Assembly: GCF_014779665.1 (NCBI RefSeq)
Contig: NZ_JACXYY010000002.1
Coordinates: 186,001 to 250,000, forward strand
Source of the DNA: Nocardioides hwasunensis
Lineage (GTDB): Bacteria; Actinomycetota; Actinomycetes; Propionibacteriales; Nocardioidaceae
DNA length: 64,000 bases
Reading direction: 5' to 3'
Shown: piece after piece, positions 17,029 through 25,514 of the stretch
Numbering within the stretch: position 1 is the stretch's first letter
How the letters are laid out: each line of letters starts with the position of its first letter
Position numbers and translations under genes: made by a program
The notes under the pieces: model-generated
The model's database searches: none
Told to the model about the DNA's origin: nothing
Seen by the model: only the letters and a program-made list of their open reading frames with translations

Positions 17029-17034
17029 AGTTTA
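17029..17034 (-). promoter_or_regulatory. leaderless -10 box of the CGNR gene
   Basis: TAAACT on the minus strand (17034 to 17029), spacer TGAATC, then the GTG start at 17022. The AT-rich patch stands out in this GC-rich region. Confidence 0.55.
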
Positions 17035-17151
17035 CGAAACGCCGCCTCACGCGCCACCAGAACACCCGCGTATCCGGGGTCTCGCCAACATCCGGCGGCG
17101 TGCAAGCCCCTCGATGTTTGGAGACACCCGGACAGGCGGGGGTTCGAGTGG

Positions 17152-19419
17152 CTAGGCGCGGCGGACCCCGGTGATCCGGTGCACCGCGAACTCCCGGACG
17201 TCGTCCGCGCGGTGGTCGTACGCCGACAGCCGACCGCCGTCGAGCCGCCGCGGGTCGACGACCCGCTCGCCGGTGGCGCCGTGGTTGTCGACGTAGCCGA
17301 TGACCACGGTGGTGCCGCCCTCGATGGCCTCGCGGAGCGCGGCGAGCGCGGCGGACGGGTTCGTCGCCTCGGCCGTCGGGGGACGCGAGGACTCGGCCCG
17401 GTCGCCGGCGCGGATCGCCGTGGCCACCGCCTGCACCTGCGCGGTCTGGCGTGCCTCGACCGCGCCCGCGGGTCGACGTCCCCGCCGGCTGCGTGCCCGG
17501 AGGAGGTCGGGTCGGCTGACCCGGACGGTGCCGTCGGCGGCCTCGACGACGGGTGCCGACCCGAGCTCGCGGAGGCGGGGGAGCAGCACGTCGAGCGGGG
17601 TCGTCGCGATCGCCACCGTCGGCGCCAGCAGGCGCAGGCCGAGGGTGCGGGCGCGCGGGTCGTGGACCAGGGCGGCGAGGGCGGCCTCGTCGTCGGAGCG
17701 CAGGAACGCCTCGGCGTGGCCGACGCGCACCGACCCGAAGGTGCGGGCCACGTCGTCGACGAGGAACTCGAGCGGCTGCGGCACCGGGGTCTGCGACACG
17801 GTGTGCAGGAAGTCGCGCACCTCGACCGAGGACCAGCCGGCGTCGAAGCCGCGGCGCAGGGAGCCCGAGGTGAAGCGGTAGACGGTGGCGCCGCCGCGCG
17901 ACTCGATGTCGGCGAGCAGGTGCAGGCGGCGAGCGACCTCGGTCTCGAGGGGGCCGGGCGCCACCGCGGTGAGGTCGGCCTGCAGGAGCACGTGGTCGAC
18001 CGGTCGGGGCAGCTCCGGCGCGATGGTCTCGGCGGCACCCGTCAGGTCACCGGCCGCGACGAGGCGTCCGCTCGGCGGCAGCCCGCCGGCCCCGCTCACG
18101 CCGAGGGCGGCGGCCTCGGAGAGCGCGGCGGCGACGAGGTCGGAGAAGACCCGCGGGCACCTTGGTCGCAACCAGTCGACCCGCTGGACCAGCGACGCGA
18201 CGCCGGTGCCCGCGGCCAGCACCTCCCCGTCCGGCAGGTCGGACAGGACCCGCAGGGCGAGCAGGCGGGCCTCCTCGGCGAGACCGCTCGACAGCTCCGG
18301 AGCGAGGGCGTTCCAGGCCTTGCCCGCGGCGTCGCGCGAGCCGACGAGGGACGGGACGCGGGCACTGGTGACCCATCCGCCGACCAGCCGGGCCCAGCGC
18401 TCGGAGATGGGTCGTCCCGACCAGACGTCGAACTCGTCGGTCGGCAGCCACGAGGGCGTCCCGTCGGCGACGGCGGCCTCGGCGACGAGACCGGCCGACA
18501 GCGCGACCTCGACGACGAGCGCCGCCCCGGCCTCGTCGACGTGCAGCTCGGCGGCCACGGCCTTGAGGTCCCGCACCGCCAGCCCGCCGCTGCGCAGCAC
18601 CCCCGGCGGCCGCACGCTCCACTGGTCGAGCAGCAGCTCGACACGTCGTACGACGTCGAAGGCGGCGCCCGCGGCGCTGCGCGCGACCAGGCCTGCGTCC
18701 CGGCTCGCGGTCGCCAGCTCGGGCACGCGGTCCACCGGCTCGGTGGTCGTCCGGCCACCCCGCAGGGCCAGGCCGACCTCGCCGGGAAGGACGACGGTCG
18801 AGCCTTCGCGGGGCACGAGCAGGCGCCGGCTGAGCAGCTCCTCGGCCGGGGTGCGGGCCTCGGCGGGCGACACCGTGCGGCGCGCCGCGCCGGTCGTGCC
18901 CTCGCCCCCGTGCTCGTCGACGTGCCGCAGCATCGCGGTCGCCGCCGGGCTGAGCTCGGCCAGCCGGGCCGCGATGTCGGCGGCCGCAGCGGGCTCGGGG
19001 CTGGAGGGTCGCAGCCCGCTTGCCAGGCCCGGCATCCCACGCATCGCGTCGGCGACGCCGGTCAGCGGCCGCAGGCCGCCGGGGCTCTCCCAGACGAGCG
19101 CGAGGTCGAGCAGCCGCTGGAGGGCGCTCGCGGTGCGGGCCGCGTCGGCGTGCACGATCGAGATCACCTGCTCGGAAGTGGTTTGACCCGCGACCAGCAG
19201 GGCATCAAGTACGGAAAGCTCCAGGCGGTCGAGGCCGTCGAGAGCGCGATGAATCGACGAACGAGTGGCAGCCCGGGTGGCCAGCTGCGAGGAATCCTGA
19301 GGGGCGGGTGTGGCGAGATCCGGACGGGCCCCGAGGAGCGCCACGAGACGCTCGTCGGGCCAGCTGCGCAGCTGGTCGGCGAGGGTGCGTGCGGGTGTCG
19401 GCCGCCCTGAACTGGACAT
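17152..19419 (-). CDS. helicase-associated (Helicase_C_3) domain protein
   Basis: A 755-residue protein lacking Walker motifs. The N-terminus has the LADQLRSWPDERLVALLGARPDL signature of actinobacterial XPB-associated proteins, a middle region of winged-helix-like repeats, and the C-terminal region (about residues 440-600) resembles the Helicase_C_3/XPB-Ssl2 N-terminal domain; the last about 70 residues look like a WYL-type fold (VVIGYVDNHGATGERVVDPRRLDGG). In mycobacteria its homologue lies next to the XPB helicase and is presumed to be a partner. The ATG at 19419 has TAGCGT 7 bases upstream. The gene is divergent from the PP2C phosphatase. Confidence 0.82.
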   Translation of the reverse strand: MSSSGRPTPARTLADQLRSWPDERLVALLGARPDLATPAPQDSSQLATRAATRSSIHRALDGLDRLELSVLDALLVAGQTTSEQVISIVHADAARTASALQRLLDLALVWESPGGLRPLTGVADAMRGMPGLASGLRPSSPEPAAAADIAARLAELSPAATAMLRHVDEHGGEGTTGAARRTVSPAEARTPAEELLSRRLLVPREGSTVVLPGEVGLALRGGRTTTEPVDRVPELATASRDAGLVARSAAGAAFDVVRRVELLLDQWSVRPPGVLRSGGLAVRDLKAVAAELHVDEAGAALVVEVALSAGLVAEAAVADGTPSWLPTDEFDVWSGRPISERWARLVGGWVTSARVPSLVGSRDAAGKAWNALAPELSSGLAEEARLLALRVLSDLPDGEVLAAGTGVASLVQRVDWLRPRCPRVFSDLVAAALSEAAALGVSGAGGLPPSGRLVAAGDLTGAAETIAPELPRPVDHVLLQADLTAVAPGPLETEVARRLHLLADIESRGGATVYRFTSGSLRRGFDAGWSSVEVRDFLHTVSQTPVPQPLEFLVDDVARTFGSVRVGHAEAFLRSDDEAALAALVHDPRARTLGLRLLAPTVAIATTPLDVLLPRLRELGSAPVVEAADGTVRVSRPDLLRARSRRGRRPAGAVEARQTAQVQAVATAIRAGDRAESSRPPTAEATNPSAALAALREAIEGGTTVVIGYVDNHGATGERVVDPRRLDGGRLSAYDHRADDVREFAVHRITGVRRA

Positions 19420-19426
19420 CTCTCCT

Positions 19427-19432
19427 ACGCTA
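19427..19432 (-). promoter_or_regulatory. leaderless -10 box of the helicase-associated gene
   Basis: TAGCGT on the minus strand (19432 to 19427) is followed by AGGAGAG and the ATG at 19419. The AGGAGAG could also be read as a ribosome binding site if transcription starts further upstream, so leadered translation is the alternative. Confidence 0.45.
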
Positions 19433-19488
19433 CTCGCCGGGCAGGCGCCGCCGCCCATGATCTCGACACGGGGCGAAGAGGGCCGGGC

Positions 19489-20304
19489 ATGACGAACGTT
19501 GACCTGCACCACGGGGCGGCGACGGACGTCGGTCTGGTGCGCAAGATCAACGAGGACTCCTTCCTGGTGGCGCCACCGGTCTTCGTCGTGGCCGACGGCA
19601 TGGGAGGGCACTCCGGCGGCGACGTGGCCAGCCAGATGGTCGTCGAGGAGTTCCAGCGTCTCGCCGACGCCTACGACCCCACCCGCGGCGCCGAGCAGGT
19701 CGCGGACACCTTCGCCCGGGCGCAGGCCAGGATCGTCGAGTTCGGCAACGCCCACCGCGCGCTCCAGCCCGGCTGGCATGCCGGCACGACCGCTGTCGTC
19801 GCGGTGCTGGTCGACGACAACGGCGTCGCCAAGTGGCTGCTGGCCAACCTCGGCGACTCCCGGATCTACCGGATCATCGAGGGCCGCCTCGAGCAGATCA
19901 GCGTCGACCACTCGGTCGTGCAGGAGCTGATCGACGCCGGACGGATCACGGCCGAGGAGGCGGCGGTCCACCCGGAGCGTCATGTGATCACGCGGGCCCT
20001 CGGCAGTCCTGAGGGCATCCACCCGGACTTCTTCCTGCTGCCGCTCGGCTCGGTCGAGCGGCTCCTGCTGTGCAGCGACGGCATCTCGGGGATGATCGAG
20101 GACAAGGAGATCGGGGAGATCCTGGAGGGCGTGGCCGACCCGCGCGACGCCGCCGACCAGCTGGTCCGGGCCGCCGTGGCGGCCGGAGGACGCGACAACG
20201 CCACGGCGATCGTCGTGGATGTGGTGGGATTGGTGAAGGACGCGACCTATGACTCCCAGCGCCAGCTGGAGAGCCTCGAATCGAAGCTGGGGGGACGACT
20301 GTGA
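19489..20304 (+). CDS. PP2C-family Ser/Thr protein phosphatase
   Basis: A 271-residue soluble PPM/PP2C phosphatase. Metal-binding motifs are present: RKINEDSF (19-25), DGMGGHSGGD (36-45), NLGDSRIYRI and GGRDNATA near the end. It dephosphorylates Ser/Thr phosphoproteins, usually counteracting Hanks-type kinases. Unlike PstP of mycobacteria it has no membrane segment. The FHA-domain gene downstream overlaps it by 4 bases and an RDD-FHA gene follows, so the three probably act together; FHA domains read phosphothreonine. No kinase gene is in the window. Confidence 0.9.
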   Translation: MTNVDLHHGAATDVGLVRKINEDSFLVAPPVFVVADGMGGHSGGDVASQMVVEEFQRLADAYDPTRGAEQVADTFARAQARIVEFGNAHRALQPGWHAGTTAVVAVLVDDNGVAKWLLANLGDSRIYRIIEGRLEQISVDHSVVQELIDAGRITAEEAAVHPERHVITRALGSPEGIHPDFFLLPLGSVERLLLCSDGISGMIEDKEIGEILEGVADPRDAADQLVRAAVAAGGRDNATAIVVDVVGLVKDATYDSQRQLESLESKLGGRL

Positions 20305-21503
20305 GCACTGAGGCCAGGTTCGCGACGGGCGACTGGTACGCCGTCGTGGGTGAGCACGTGACTGTCCTGCTGCCTGGCAGCCAGCGAGGCCGGGTGGCAG
20401 GTCTCTGGGACCTCGCCGACGCCGGCGCGGACGCCGATGCCGTCTTGGACGCGCTGCTCGCCGGAGGGCTCTCCTCGCTCGACCACTTCGCCCTGGTGGC
20501 CCACGGCGACGACGCCACGCGCGTCATCGTGCGGGGGGCGCCCAGCGCGGCCGTGTCCGCCACCGACGGCGACGACATCGTGAGCGCCGTCCCGGGCACC
20601 GCCTGGGCCGAGCGGCTCGTCACGGGCGTGACGAGCATCCGGGTCACCCTCACCGGGGACGGTGCCGCCGAGCACCTGCTGACGCCGGGCCTCTCGCGGG
20701 TGTCGGTGGTCGAGTTCGGGGCGCCGGCCGCGCCCTCCGGGTCGTCGGCCACCGAGGCCCCGGCCGCCACCTTCGCTCCCGTCGAGCAGCCGACCGAGGA
20801 GTCCGTCGAGCAGACCGAGGTCGAGCCGGCGCCGTCCCCCGAGCCGGAGCCGGCCCCGTCGGTCGAGCCCGAGCCCGAGCCGTTCGTCCCGGAGCCGGCT
20901 GTCGAGGTGGACCCGCTCGGGGTCGATCCGCAGCCCCACGTGCCGGCGTTCGTCCCCGAGCCCGAGCCGGTCCACGCCGCGCCGCTGAGCTTCGGCGAGC
21001 CCGCGGTCGACCCGACCCCGACAGGTGAGAACCCGCTGGTGGACGAGTCGTGGTCGGAGCACGACGGCCACACGCAGGCGGGGGCACCGACCCCGGACTT
21101 CGAGCGCCCGCCGATCCCCGGTCAGGAGATCGCTCCCGACGTGGTCGCGCACCCGGTGGCGTCGCTGATCTTCTCCACCGGCGACGTGGTCCTGGTGGAC
21201 CGGACCGTGCTGGTCGGTCGTGCGCCCGAGGCGCGTCGCTTCGCCTCCCACGACCAGCCCCACGTGGTGTCGGTCCCGAGCCCTCAGCAGGAGATCTCCT
21301 CCACCCACCTCGAGATCCGGCCCGGCGCCGGTGCCGACCACGGCGCCGCCATCGCGACCGACCTCGGCTCGACCAACGGCACCGTGCTCGCACAGCCCGG
21401 ACTCGACCCCGAGGAGCTCAAGCCCGGCATCGCCGTGAGCCTGATCCCCGGTGCCGTCCTCGACCTCGGCGACGGCGTCACCATCCAGGTCACCAATCCC
21501 TGA
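20301..21503 (+). CDS. FHA-domain protein with Pro/Glu-rich linker
   Basis: A 400-residue protein: an N-terminal globular region (1-145), a Pro/Glu/Val-rich linker (about 150-270), and a C-terminal FHA domain with GR near VLVGRAPEA, SSTHLEI and GSTNGT at residue 356, the phosphothreonine-binding elements. No membrane segment is seen. The GTG start overlaps the PP2C stop (GTGA). FHA proteins dock phosphorylated partners, so this is a likely scaffold in the signalling cassette. The N-terminal region matches no domain I can name. Confidence 0.82.
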   Translation: MSTEARFATGDWYAVVGEHVTVLLPGSQRGRVAGLWDLADAGADADAVLDALLAGGLSSLDHFALVAHGDDATRVIVRGAPSAAVSATDGDDIVSAVPGTAWAERLVTGVTSIRVTLTGDGAAEHLLTPGLSRVSVVEFGAPAAPSGSSATEAPAATFAPVEQPTEESVEQTEVEPAPSPEPEPAPSVEPEPEPFVPEPAVEVDPLGVDPQPHVPAFVPEPEPVHAAPLSFGEPAVDPTPTGENPLVDESWSEHDGHTQAGAPTPDFERPPIPGQEIAPDVVAHPVASLIFSTGDVVLVDRTVLVGRAPEARRFASHDQPHVVSVPSPQQEISSTHLEIRPGAGADHGAAIATDLGSTNGTVLAQPGLDPEELKPGIAVSLIPGAVLDLGDGVTIQVTNP

Positions 21504-21510
21504 GCGAGCC

Positions 21511-22704
21511 GTGACCACCCCCCACTCCCAGCCCGTGACGTACCCGATCGCCCAGCTCGAGCGACGGTTCACCGCGTTCGCGGTCGACCGTCTCCTGGCC
21601 TGGGGCCTGCTCGCGATCGTCGGCCTGGTGACCGCGTTGTTCGTCTCGGTGGAGTTCTGGACCGTGGTCGGCGCGGTCGCCGGCGCGATGGTCCTGCTCT
21701 GGCTGGTCCTCGCGATCGTGCTCGGGGTCAGCGGCACCTCGCCCGGCAAGGCGCTGACCGGTCTGCGTGTGGTCCACCACGGCACCGGCACCCCGATCGG
21801 CGTCGGTCCGGCCCTGCTGCGCTCGCTGGTCCTCGGGATCGGTGGCCTGCCCACCTTCGGCATCGGCGTGGCCACCCTGGCCTGGACGGCGGTCGAGGAC
21901 CGCGGCCGGCAGCGTCGTGGCTGGCACGACCACCTGGCCAACACCGTGGTCGTCGACGTACGACCCGTGGTGGACGTGGCCGCGGACGTCGAGGAGGGTC
22001 CGCGCCACATCGTCAACCTCACCGCCATGCGCCTCATCCCCGCGCCCTCCGTGGAGTCCGTGCGCACCCCCGAGCGTCCCGAGCACGCGGTGCGCCGCCC
22101 CTCCCCGTCCGGCGAGGTCGCCACGCCCGTGGCCCCGCCCCAGGTGACAGCCGCTCCGGTGCCGGCCGCCCCGGCGCCCGTCCCGCCCGAGCACTCCGTG
22201 ACCCAGCAGCCCTCGCCCCAGCAGCCCTCGCCCCAGCAGCCCTCGCCCCAGCAGCCCTCGCCCCAGCAGCCCTCGCCCCAGCAGCCCTCGCCCCAGCAGT
22301 GGGCCCCGCCTGCGGCCCCGCACCTGTCGCCACCGCCACCGCCGCCGACCGCCAGGCCGCCGCGACCGCCGTCGACCTGGCGTGTGCGCTTCGACAACGG
22401 CGAGAGCTTCGTGATCGCCGGCCTCGCGCTCGTGGGGCGGCGTCCCGAGGCGCGTACGGGTGAGCAGGTGGCCCATCTCATCCCGCTCGCCTCGGCGGAC
22501 ATGTCGGTCTCCAAGACCCATGCCCAGTTCGGGCCCGCCCCCGACGGCACGATCGTGGTGATGGACCGCGGCTCGACCAACGGGACCGTCCTGGTGCGTC
22601 AGGGCGTCTCCCGCCAGCTCGCGCCCGGGAAGCCCGCGGCCCTGGTCCACGGCGACAAGGTGGTCTACGGAGACCGCGAGATGACCATCACCCGCGAGGC
22701 CTGA
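21511..22704 (+). CDS. RDD-family membrane protein with C-terminal FHA domain
   Basis: A 397-residue fusion. Residues 15-150 form an RDD domain: the RRFTAFAVDRLLAWGLL start, two or three hydrophobic segments, the SGTSPGKALTGLRVV loop and RRGWHDHLANTVVV. A Pro-rich linker follows that contains six exact QQPSP repeats (residues 232-261). The C-terminus is an FHA domain with VGRRPEA, SVSKTHAQF and GSTNGT at residue 354. It would anchor phosphothreonine recognition at the membrane. Similar RDD-FHA proteins occur near type VII secretion loci, but no EccC or WXG100 gene is visible here. The GTG start lies 7 bases after the previous stop. Confidence 0.85.
   Translation: MTTPHSQPVTYPIAQLERRFTAFAVDRLLAWGLLAIVGLVTALFVSVEFWTVVGAVAGAMVLLWLVLAIVLGVSGTSPGKALTGLRVVHHGTGTPIGVGPALLRSLVLGIGGLPTFGIGVATLAWTAVEDRGRQRRGWHDHLANTVVVDVRPVVDVAADVEEGPRHIVNLTAMRLIPAPSVESVRTPERPEHAVRRPSPSGEVATPVAPPQVTAAPVPAAPAPVPPEHSVTQQPSPQQPSPQQPSPQQPSPQQPSPQQPSPQQWAPPAAPHLSPPPPPPTARPPRPPSTWRVRFDNGESFVIAGLALVGRRPEARTGEQVAHLIPLASADMSVSKTHAQFGPAPDGTIVVMDRGSTNGTVLVRQGVSRQLAPGKPAALVHGDKVVYGDREMTITREA
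22204..22293 (+). repeat. six exact 15-bp tandem repeats (QQPSP)
   Basis: The unit CAGCAGCCCTCGCCC is repeated six times without a mismatch, then a partial unit CAGCAG continues. The unit length is a multiple of three, so copy-number change alters linker length of the RDD-FHA protein without a frameshift. The absence of any silent substitution suggests recent expansion. Confidence 0.95.
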
Positions 22705-22741
22705 CGCCCGTCCGTCCCGGCGCAGGGCGCAACGACGGGCG
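22705..22741. terminator. candidate bidirectional terminator between RDD-FHA and subtilase genes
   Basis: CGCCCGTC at 22705-22712 pairs perfectly with GACGGGCG at 22734-22741 across a 21-base loop that is itself GC-rich. It occupies the gap between two convergent genes. No T-run follows, as is common in actinobacteria. Confidence 0.5.
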
Positions 22742-22743
22742 GT

Positions 22744-24939
22744 TCAGCGCGTCAGCGCGACCGGGAGACGGGTGAGACCACCGCGAGCACCGAGCCAGAC
22801 GAGCTCGCCGTCGTCGAGACGCCCCGGGGTGCCCGGACCGGTGAAGGTGATCGTGAACCTGGCCGACTGCCCGGGCGCGAGGCGTACGGCGAGGGGCTGG
22901 ACCCGCACGCGGTGGTCGGCGAAGCCCCGCGCGGTGACGGAGAAGTACTCCGCTCGGCTGCCGATGTTGGTCAGGGTGCGCACGGCCGTGCGCTGCCGGG
23001 AGGACAGCAGGAGCGAGCTGGTGTTGAGGTCGGCGAGGCGGTGCGTGCGCAGGGCGCGGCGCCACGCGCCGGGCGCCACGTCGAGGGCGAGGTGCGCGGT
23101 GGGGGCCTGGCCCGGCAGCGCTCCAGCACCCTGCTCGAGCGTGGAGGCGCCGCGCACGGGGCGAGCGGCGGTGACGACGAGCGAGCGGACGACGGCGGCC
23201 GACCAGTCGGGGTGCTCGCCGCGGACCAGGGCCGCCAGCCCACTGGCGTGCGCGGTCGCGGCCGAGCTCCCGCTGAAGACCCCCCAGCTGCGGCCGCTGG
23301 AGTCGGGCAGGGCGCCGAGGACGGCGTCACCGTCGGCCACCGCGTCGGGCTTCAGGGCGGCACCGCGCGGGTCGCCGGCAGCGCTCCACGGTGCCGTACG
23401 CCGGGTGCCCGGGTCGCCGGTCACCCGGGAGATCCGCACCCGGGCGTCGGGGTGTCGGGACACCCAGCGGCTCAGCTGCCGGCCCGCCCTGGCGGCGAGG
23501 TGCACGGTCGGCACGGCGTGGAAGTCGGCGCTCACCGCGCCGGGGCGGTGGTTGACCAGCACCATCGCGCGCCCGCCCGCCTGGGCCACGGCTTCGGACT
23601 TGTCGATGCGCCCGATGCCGCCACGTCGGCACACCACGACGCGGTCGGCGACCAGGCGCGGGTCGAGGGAGCCGCGGCGGCACTGCGCGGCGTGCCTGCG
23701 GGGGGCGCCGGGCGCAGCCGCGTCGCGCGCGAGGACCGCCCTGCCCCGCACGGCCACCGGGCGACCGCCGCCGGTCCAGGACCGGCCGCCGGGCAGCGTG
23801 ACCGTGCCGCGTGACATCCGGCCGACGGCCGCTCCGACCGTCGTGACCCAGGGTCCGGCGTGGGCGGCGTACGCCTCCCCGGCTGCGTTGCCGGCGGCGC
23901 CGACCACGACGATGTCGGCCTCGGCGGCGCCGAGCAGGGCACGTTGCAGGGTGTCGATGCGCTGGCCTCCGGCCAGGGCGAGGCTCAAGACGTCGACCCG
24001 GTCGGACACCGCGGCGTCGACGGCGCTCACCACGTCGGCGGTGGAGCAGCCGTCGTCCGCCGGATCGGGCGCGCCCCAGCAGGCCTTGTAGGCGGCGATC
24101 CGAGCCTGGGGAGCGACGCCACCGAACTGCCCGGCGTCGCGGCCGTCGACCCGGACGGTGACGCCTGCGTTGCCGGCGGCGACGGAGGAGACCTGGGTCC
24201 CGTGCCCGAGGTCGTCGAGTGCGGAGAGGGACTCCGACGAGCGGATCCGCTCGGCGCCGAACCCGTTGACGAACCAGCGCGCGCCGACGACCTTGCGCGT
24301 GCACTGGTCGACCGACCAGTTCTGGCCCTCGGTGCACTCGCCGGCGAAGTCGCGGGGGGGCGACCCCAGGCCGGGTACCGCGGCGAAGGCGGGGGAGTCG
24401 GGGGCGAGGCCCGAGTCGACCACGCCGACCACCACGCCGGCGCCGCCCCGGAGGCGCGGGCTGGCGGCGGCTCCACGCACCGTCGCGAACGACGTGCGGC
24501 CGGCGAGCGGACGGACCTCGTCGGCCTCGATGACGGCGATGCCGCGCTGGTCGTCGAGCGCGGTGAGCTGCGCCTCGGTGAGCGGGGCTGCGAACCCGTT
24601 GAGTGCCGTGGTCCAGCGGTAGACGGGCTCGCCGGCACCGATCGCCGCGAGGACGGCGTCCTGCTTCGCGAGCAGCTCGGAGGAGTCCTGGCGACCGGCC
24701 GCGGTGCCCGCGCCCTGGAGCGTCACGAGGGTGAGCCGCTCGCTCGCACCCGCTTCGCCGGGGGTGTCGTCGGCCGTCGCGAGGCCGATGGCGGGGACCG
24801 TGGCCGCGAGCGCGAGCAGTCCGCACCCGAGGATCCGTCCCACTGCCCGTGCGCCCACGGTGCCCACCCACTTCGTTCGTCGCTGCTGATCCTGGTCCGG
24901 CGCTCCGGTCGACCGGACGGGACCCCACGAGACGAGCAT
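22744..24939 (-). CDS. secreted subtilisin-family (S8) serine protease
   Basis: A 731-residue secreted protease with a signal peptide (hydrophobic run at about residues 37-54), an inhibitor-I9-like propeptide region (about 65-145), and a catalytic domain. The triad is D175 (VVDSGL), H246 (GHGTQV) and S559 in SGSSAA, where most subtilases have GTSMA; oxyanion N351 is present. A PA-like insert (about 400-490) separates H from S, as in plant-type and large actinobacterial subtilases, and a beta-rich C-terminal domain follows. The ATG at 24939 is chosen; a GTG at 24867 just before the signal peptide is an alternative. It is convergent to the FHA cassette. Substrates are unknown. Confidence 0.85.
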   Translation of the reverse strand: MLVSWGPVRSTGAPDQDQQRRTKWVGTVGARAVGRILGCGLLALAATVPAIGLATADDTPGEAGASERLTLVTLQGAGTAAGRQDSSELLAKQDAVLAAIGAGEPVYRWTTALNGFAAPLTEAQLTALDDQRGIAVIEADEVRPLAGRTSFATVRGAAASPRLRGGAGVVVGVVDSGLAPDSPAFAAVPGLGSPPRDFAGECTEGQNWSVDQCTRKVVGARWFVNGFGAERIRSSESLSALDDLGHGTQVSSVAAGNAGVTVRVDGRDAGQFGGVAPQARIAAYKACWGAPDPADDGCSTADVVSAVDAAVSDRVDVLSLALAGGQRIDTLQRALLGAAEADIVVVGAAGNAAGEAYAAHAGPWVTTVGAAVGRMSRGTVTLPGGRSWTGGGRPVAVRGRAVLARDAAAPGAPRRHAAQCRRGSLDPRLVADRVVVCRRGGIGRIDKSEAVAQAGGRAMVLVNHRPGAVSADFHAVPTVHLAARAGRQLSRWVSRHPDARVRISRVTGDPGTRRTAPWSAAGDPRGAALKPDAVADGDAVLGALPDSSGRSWGVFSGSSAATAHASGLAALVRGEHPDWSAAVVRSLVVTAARPVRGASTLEQGAGALPGQAPTAHLALDVAPGAWRRALRTHRLADLNTSSLLLSSRQRTAVRTLTNIGSRAEYFSVTARGFADHRVRVQPLAVRLAPGQSARFTITFTGPGTPGRLDDGELVWLGARGGLTRLPVALTR

Positions 24940-25104
24940 CGTCCCAGCAGTCACGGCTCCGGAACAATCCCCGGACCGTCTGCGGTCCGCAGAACCTGTT
25001 GGTGGCGACGGGCGCCGGCGCCCTATCCTTTGCCCGCACCCGCGAATCCGCGTGGTGCCACAGGTCAGATGTGACCGGCAGACCCGATGTGAGTGGAGTG
25101 GACC

Positions 25105-25500
25105 GTGCCCAGTGGCAAGGTGAAGTGGTTCGACGCGGAGAAGGGCTTCGGCTTCCTGTCCCAGGAGAGCGGGCCGGACGTCTACGTCCACACCGATGCG
25201 CTGCCCGAGGGCACCACCACCCTCAAGGCCGGCACCAAGGTGGAGTTCGGGATCGCGCAGGGCCGACGCGGTGACCAGGCGCTGCAGGTGCGGGTCCTCG
25301 ACGCGCCCGCCTCGGTCACCCGCAACCAGCGCAACGCCCAGCGCAAGCAGCCCGAGGCGATGGTGACGATCGTGGAGGACCTCATCAAGATGCTCGAGGG
25401 GGTCGAGGAGAGCTACCGCCGCGGGCGCCACCCGGAGCGCGCTGCCGCGAGGGGCACCGCGAAGGTGCTGCGTGCGCTCGCCGACGAGCTCGAGGTCTGA
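25105..25500 (+). CDS. cold-shock-domain protein with C-terminal extension
   Basis: A 131-residue protein. Residues 1-68 are a cold-shock domain with RNP1-like KGFGFL (13-18) and RNP2-like VYVHTDAL (26-33, Tyr for the usual Phe). Ordinary CspA proteins end near residue 67; here about 60 further residues follow, basic at first (RNQRNAQRKQ), then helical with ERAAARGTAKVLRALADELEV. The domain binds single-stranded nucleic acid and can act as an RNA chaperone; the extension may mediate oligomerisation, which is inference. The GTG at 25105 has a purine-rich GAGTGGAG stretch upstream. It is convergent with the next gene. Confidence 0.88.
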   Translation: MPSGKVKWFDAEKGFGFLSQESGPDVYVHTDALPEGTTTLKAGTKVEFGIAQGRRGDQALQVRVLDAPASVTRNQRNAQRKQPEAMVTIVEDLIKMLEGVEESYRRGRHPERAAARGTAKVLRALADELEV

Positions 25501-25501
25501 G

Positions 25502-25514
25502 GAGCCCGCGGCTC
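25502..25514. terminator. small candidate terminator between csp-like and MFS genes
   Basis: GAGCC-CGC-GGCTC forms a perfect 5-bp stem in the 12-base gap between convergent stop codons. Short but GC-rich, and the only secondary structure available there. Confidence 0.35.

Noticed and set aside
17120..17155. GGGGGTTCGAGTGGCTA looks like a tRNA T-arm
   Set aside because: The bases flanking GGTTCGA do not form a T-stem and no acceptor, D or anticodon arm is found nearby.
20247..22580. Long minus-strand frame across the FHA genes with repeated Gly-rich text
   Set aside because: It mirrors the QQPSP repeat and the Pro/Glu linker on the other strand; no domain is recognisable.
24867..24939. Alternative GTG start for the subtilase at 24867
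   Set aside because: It gives a cleaner signal peptide but has no better ribosome binding site; 24939 is kept as the longer model and the ambiguity is noted in the entry.
22744..24939. Calling the subtilase a mycosin and the region a type VII secretion locus
   Set aside because: No EccB/C/D/E or WXG100 genes are present and the protease has no clear C-terminal membrane anchor; proximity of an RDD-FHA gene is not enough.
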